Source of the DNA: Sulfuricurvum sp. PC08-66
Lineage (GTDB): Bacteria > Campylobacterota > Campylobacteria > Campylobacterales > Sulfurimonadaceae
Length of the DNA stretch: 64,000 bases
Direction of reading: 5' to 3'
NCBI GenBank assembly: GCA_000830255.1
Contig: JQIT01000005.1
Span: 62,001-126,000, forward strand
Shown: in pieces, positions 61,877 to 64,000 of the stretch
Numbering within the stretch: position 1 is the first letter of the stretch
Layout: every line of letters starts with the position of its first letter
The notes under the pieces: model-generated
Database searches by the model: none
The model's input: the letters and a program-made list of their open reading frames with translations, nothing else
What the model was told of the DNA's origin: nothing
Position numbers and translations under genes: made by a program

Positions 61877-64000
61877 ATGATTGAATTTTTTATCAACGGC
61901 AACCCCGTCAAAGCGCAAAAGGGCGAGACCATACTACACGTAGCGCGTCGAGAGGGGTACTATATCCCAACGATGTGTTATTTGGAAAAGACGGCACCCA
62001 TTGCCTCTTGTCGATTGTGTGTGGTCGATATCAAAGGGGTCGATGGACAAATTTTGTCGTGCCAAACGCCTCCTACAGCGGGTATCGAGGTCTTTACTGA
62101 TTCACCCAATCTACGTGCAAACCGCGAAAACATCATGCGTCTTTATGATGTCAATCACCCACTAGAGTGCGGAGTATGTGACAAATCGGGCGAATGTGAG
62201 TTGCAAAACAAGAGCTTGGAGTTTGGCATTGCTAGCCAAAGTTTTAGCGTACGCGAACCCTCACGCTCTATCCAAAAATGGGGACTTATCCAATACGACC
62301 CAAGCTTGTGTATCGTCTGTGAGCGCTGTACCCATGTCTGTAATGAGGTCATCGGTGATGATGCTATCGAGATACTTTTTGGAGGCTATGGCTCGACCGT
62401 CATCCCCAAAAACAGCGATACGCTCGATTGTACCTTTTGTGGGGAGTGTATTGCAGTGTGTCCAGTGGGTGCGCTTATCAGTAGCGAGTTCAAATACCGC
62501 GCCAATGCGTGGGAGCTTGAATCGATTCCCTCCACGTGCGTACATTGTAGTGCAGGGTGTGCCCTAGAGTACGAGGTCAAAACCTCTAATGCGGGCAAAT
62601 CGATTTACCGTGTCAAAAACAATTTTGAGTATACGACACTCTGCGGTGCAGGGCGTTTTGGCTTCGATTTTGCTACCAAAAACGTACATTCTCAAAGTGC
62701 ACTTTTTGACCAAGCGGTAGAAGCGCTTCAAAAAAGCGATGCGGTACGTTTTGGTTCGATGATTACCAACGAAGAGGCGTTGTTGTTGCAACGCTTGCAT
62801 GAAAAAACGGGCAAAAAGCTCCTCAATGCAGATGCCTACGCCTTCAAACAGTTCTTGGCAAATTACGCAGTGACAGCACCTACAGCACTCTATGAGGGTA
62901 CATTGGCAGAGGTGGCACAAAGCGACCAAATCATTTTGGTAGGGAGTCGTATCGCTACAGATAATCCTCAAGTGCGCTACGCCATGACCATGGCATCCAA
63001 ACGCAACAAAGCCAAAATCAGCTACATGCACAGTATCGAAGATGCTTTGATGCAAAGCATCGTGACGCAGTTTGTCAAATACGAAGTGGGCACAGAAGCA
63101 GGCGTCATGGCGCTCTTGGCAAAAACATTTATCGATACGAGTAGTGATAAGGCGCTCAAAGCACATATCGATAGTCTCGATGAGGGGTATTTGAGTGCTG
63201 AGTCCAATGTGGGTGACGATGAATTGGCGTATATCGCCAAGGTCAAACAACGTGCCAAAAAGACGACGTTGATTTTGGGTGAAGATTGCTACACCCATGC
63301 GAATGCCAACCTTATTGCACAATGGGCAGGATTGATTGCACGTACAACAAATATTCGTGTGTTGATGGTGCCCAAAGAGGTCAATACGTTGGGAGTCGCA
63401 CTTATTTGTGACGTGGTCGATGAGCAAAGTGCCAAAGCGCAGAGCGTTTTTGGGTACAACGCACACGGCGATTATCACATAGGCGTATCTGCTCAAGATG
63501 CCTTGGCAATGCCAGCGCTCAACCAACAAGAGGGAACAATTACCTCGATAGACAAAAAAGTACTTACGCTCAATGTGGCGCTTCCGCATGAGGGGTATGA
63601 GCTATTGGATGTGTTGCGTAGTGTCAGCGACGAGCGTTTTGCACACACTATCGAGTTGACACCTCTTTTGCCACAATCCTCTGGCTATGTGGCAGTCGCT
63701 TTTGACGACTTGTTCAATGTCATCGATGCGCAGGGTAGGGATACACGTGGATATGACTTGCGCAATGCACCAGCGACGCAACACGCGCTACCTGCTCTCG
63801 TAGAGCAACTACCTGAGTATAACGGCACGATTATCTACCATGCCAACCCTGTATTGCAGTTCAATGCCTTGACTGCAGGCATTGCGGCACTCTCGACAGA
63901 GGCGGTTTTGGTCGGCTCTGCACAGTTTGCAACCGCAGCCAAAATTGGTGATGGTGAAAAAATAGTCATCGAGACATCGCAGGGGCGATACGAGCGCCGT
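61877..64000 (+). CDS. nuoG: NADH-quinone oxidoreductase subunit G (NuoG), 3' truncated by window
   Basis: The ATG at 61877 follows AGGGGG at 61865-61870. The N-terminus MIEFFINGNPVKAQKGETIL is a [2Fe-2S] ferredoxin domain with cysteines in PTMCYLEKTAPIASCRLCVV and ILSCQT. Next comes a His-Cys cluster region (NHPLECGVCDKSGECELQNK) and two [4Fe-4S] motifs (CIVCERCTHVCNE; CTFCGECIAVCPVGAL). A further CVHCSAGCALEYEV and the molybdopterin-oxidoreductase-like C-terminal domain follow, open to the last base (708 codons seen). It passes electrons from the input module towards NuoI and NuoB. The rest of the operon (nuoH onwards) should follow outside the window. Confidence 0.95.
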   Translation, partial: MIEFFINGNPVKAQKGETILHVARREGYYIPTMCYLEKTAPIASCRLCVVDIKGVDGQILSCQTPPTAGIEVFTDSPNLRANRENIMRLYDVNHPLECGVCDKSGECELQNKSLEFGIASQSFSVREPSRSIQKWGLIQYDPSLCIVCERCTHVCNEVIGDDAIEILFGGYGSTVIPKNSDTLDCTFCGECIAVCPVGALISSEFKYRANAWELESIPSTCVHCSAGCALEYEVKTSNAGKSIYRVKNNFEYTTLCGAGRFGFDFATKNVHSQSALFDQAVEALQKSDAVRFGSMITNEEALLLQRLHEKTGKKLLNADAYAFKQFLANYAVTAPTALYEGTLAEVAQSDQIILVGSRIATDNPQVRYAMTMASKRNKAKISYMHSIEDALMQSIVTQFVKYEVGTEAGVMALLAKTFIDTSSDKALKAHIDSLDEGYLSAESNVGDDELAYIAKVKQRAKKTTLILGEDCYTHANANLIAQWAGLIARTTNIRVLMVPKEVNTLGVALICDVVDEQSAKAQSVFGYNAHGDYHIGVSAQDALAMPALNQQEGTITSIDKKVLTLNVALPHEGYELLDVLRSVSDERFAHTIELTPLLPQSSGYVAVAFDDLFNVIDAQGRDTRGYDLRNAPATQHALPALVEQLPEYNGTIIYHANPVLQFNALTAGIAALSTEAVLVGSAQFATAAKIGDGEKIVIETSQGRYERR

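Noticed and set aside
62564-63589. 341-codon minus-strand ORF opposite nuoG
   Set aside because: It runs antisense to clear NuoG sequence, has very high Cys and His content and no recognisable domain.

Overview
The window looks like chromosomal DNA of a free-living member of the Campylobacterota (Epsilonproteobacteria), probably a chemolithotrophic relative of Sulfurimonas, Sulfuricurvum or Sulfurovum. The evidence is the three-domain NifU next to NifS, a complex I operon whose NuoE/NuoF positions hold a short NuoE-like protein and a chimeric flavoprotein, a flagellar gene (fliI) standing outside any flagellar cluster, and very tight gene packing. Gene assignments come from reading motifs; no database search was run.

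Layout. 1-5.4 kb: the 3' end of fliI, then a TonB-dependent receptor, a YfiR-like periplasmic protein and a PAS-GGDEF-EAL protein, overlapping end to end. 5.4-7.7 kb: nifS-nifU for Fe-S assembly, behind a 27-bp near-palindrome. 7.7-9.2 kb: an AT-rich island of three minus-strand genes, one resembling an Imm40 immunity protein, bounded by short direct repeats. 9.4-13.8 kb: pgeF, an exported ankyrin protein, an M18 aminopeptidase and an AI-2E family permease. 13.8-15.9 kb: a restriction-modification island (PmeII-like nuclease and MerR-headed C5 methyltransferase) bounded by an 18-bp direct repeat made from the 3' end of the permease gene. 15.9-23.9 kb: chemoreceptor, MFS permease, a 35-residue ORF, pentapeptide protein, thioredoxin-like protein, leuA and mnmG. 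23.9-25.5 kb: an AT-rich island with a four-TM protein carrying a complete GT51 glycosyltransferase domain, next to a response-regulator remnant.

25.5-38.8 kb: two outer-membrane proteins, gdhA, another small barrel, a GGDEF protein, bioF, an orphan ABC ATPase, penicillin-binding protein 1A, and the minus-strand run uvrD-truB-csrA-ispE-smpB. 38.9-44.0 kb: a LysR regulator with a palindromic promoter, then the minus-strand operon Dabb-lnt-cysK-aminotransferase-SspB-like and a small barrel. 44.0-53.4 kb: a large surface lipoprotein, two tandem SLBB polysaccharide-export proteins with homogenised 3' halves, a Wzz-like co-polymerase and a YqjE/YqjD pair. 53.4-56.5 kb: a lipoprotein, nfo and an AAA ATPase. 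56.6-64.0 kb: nuoABCD, a NuoE-like protein, a GltD/NuoF chimera and the 5' part of nuoG, which runs off the window.

The most notable signals are the repeat-bounded cargo islands, the four-TM GT51 protein, the complex I input module, a 30-bp near-palindrome before pgeF, and a recurrent promoter core in which the -10 box is followed at once by a GC-rich (often GCGC) discriminator, in some genes so close to the ATG that the mRNA would be leaderless. No rRNA, tRNA, CRISPR array or transposase gene was seen.
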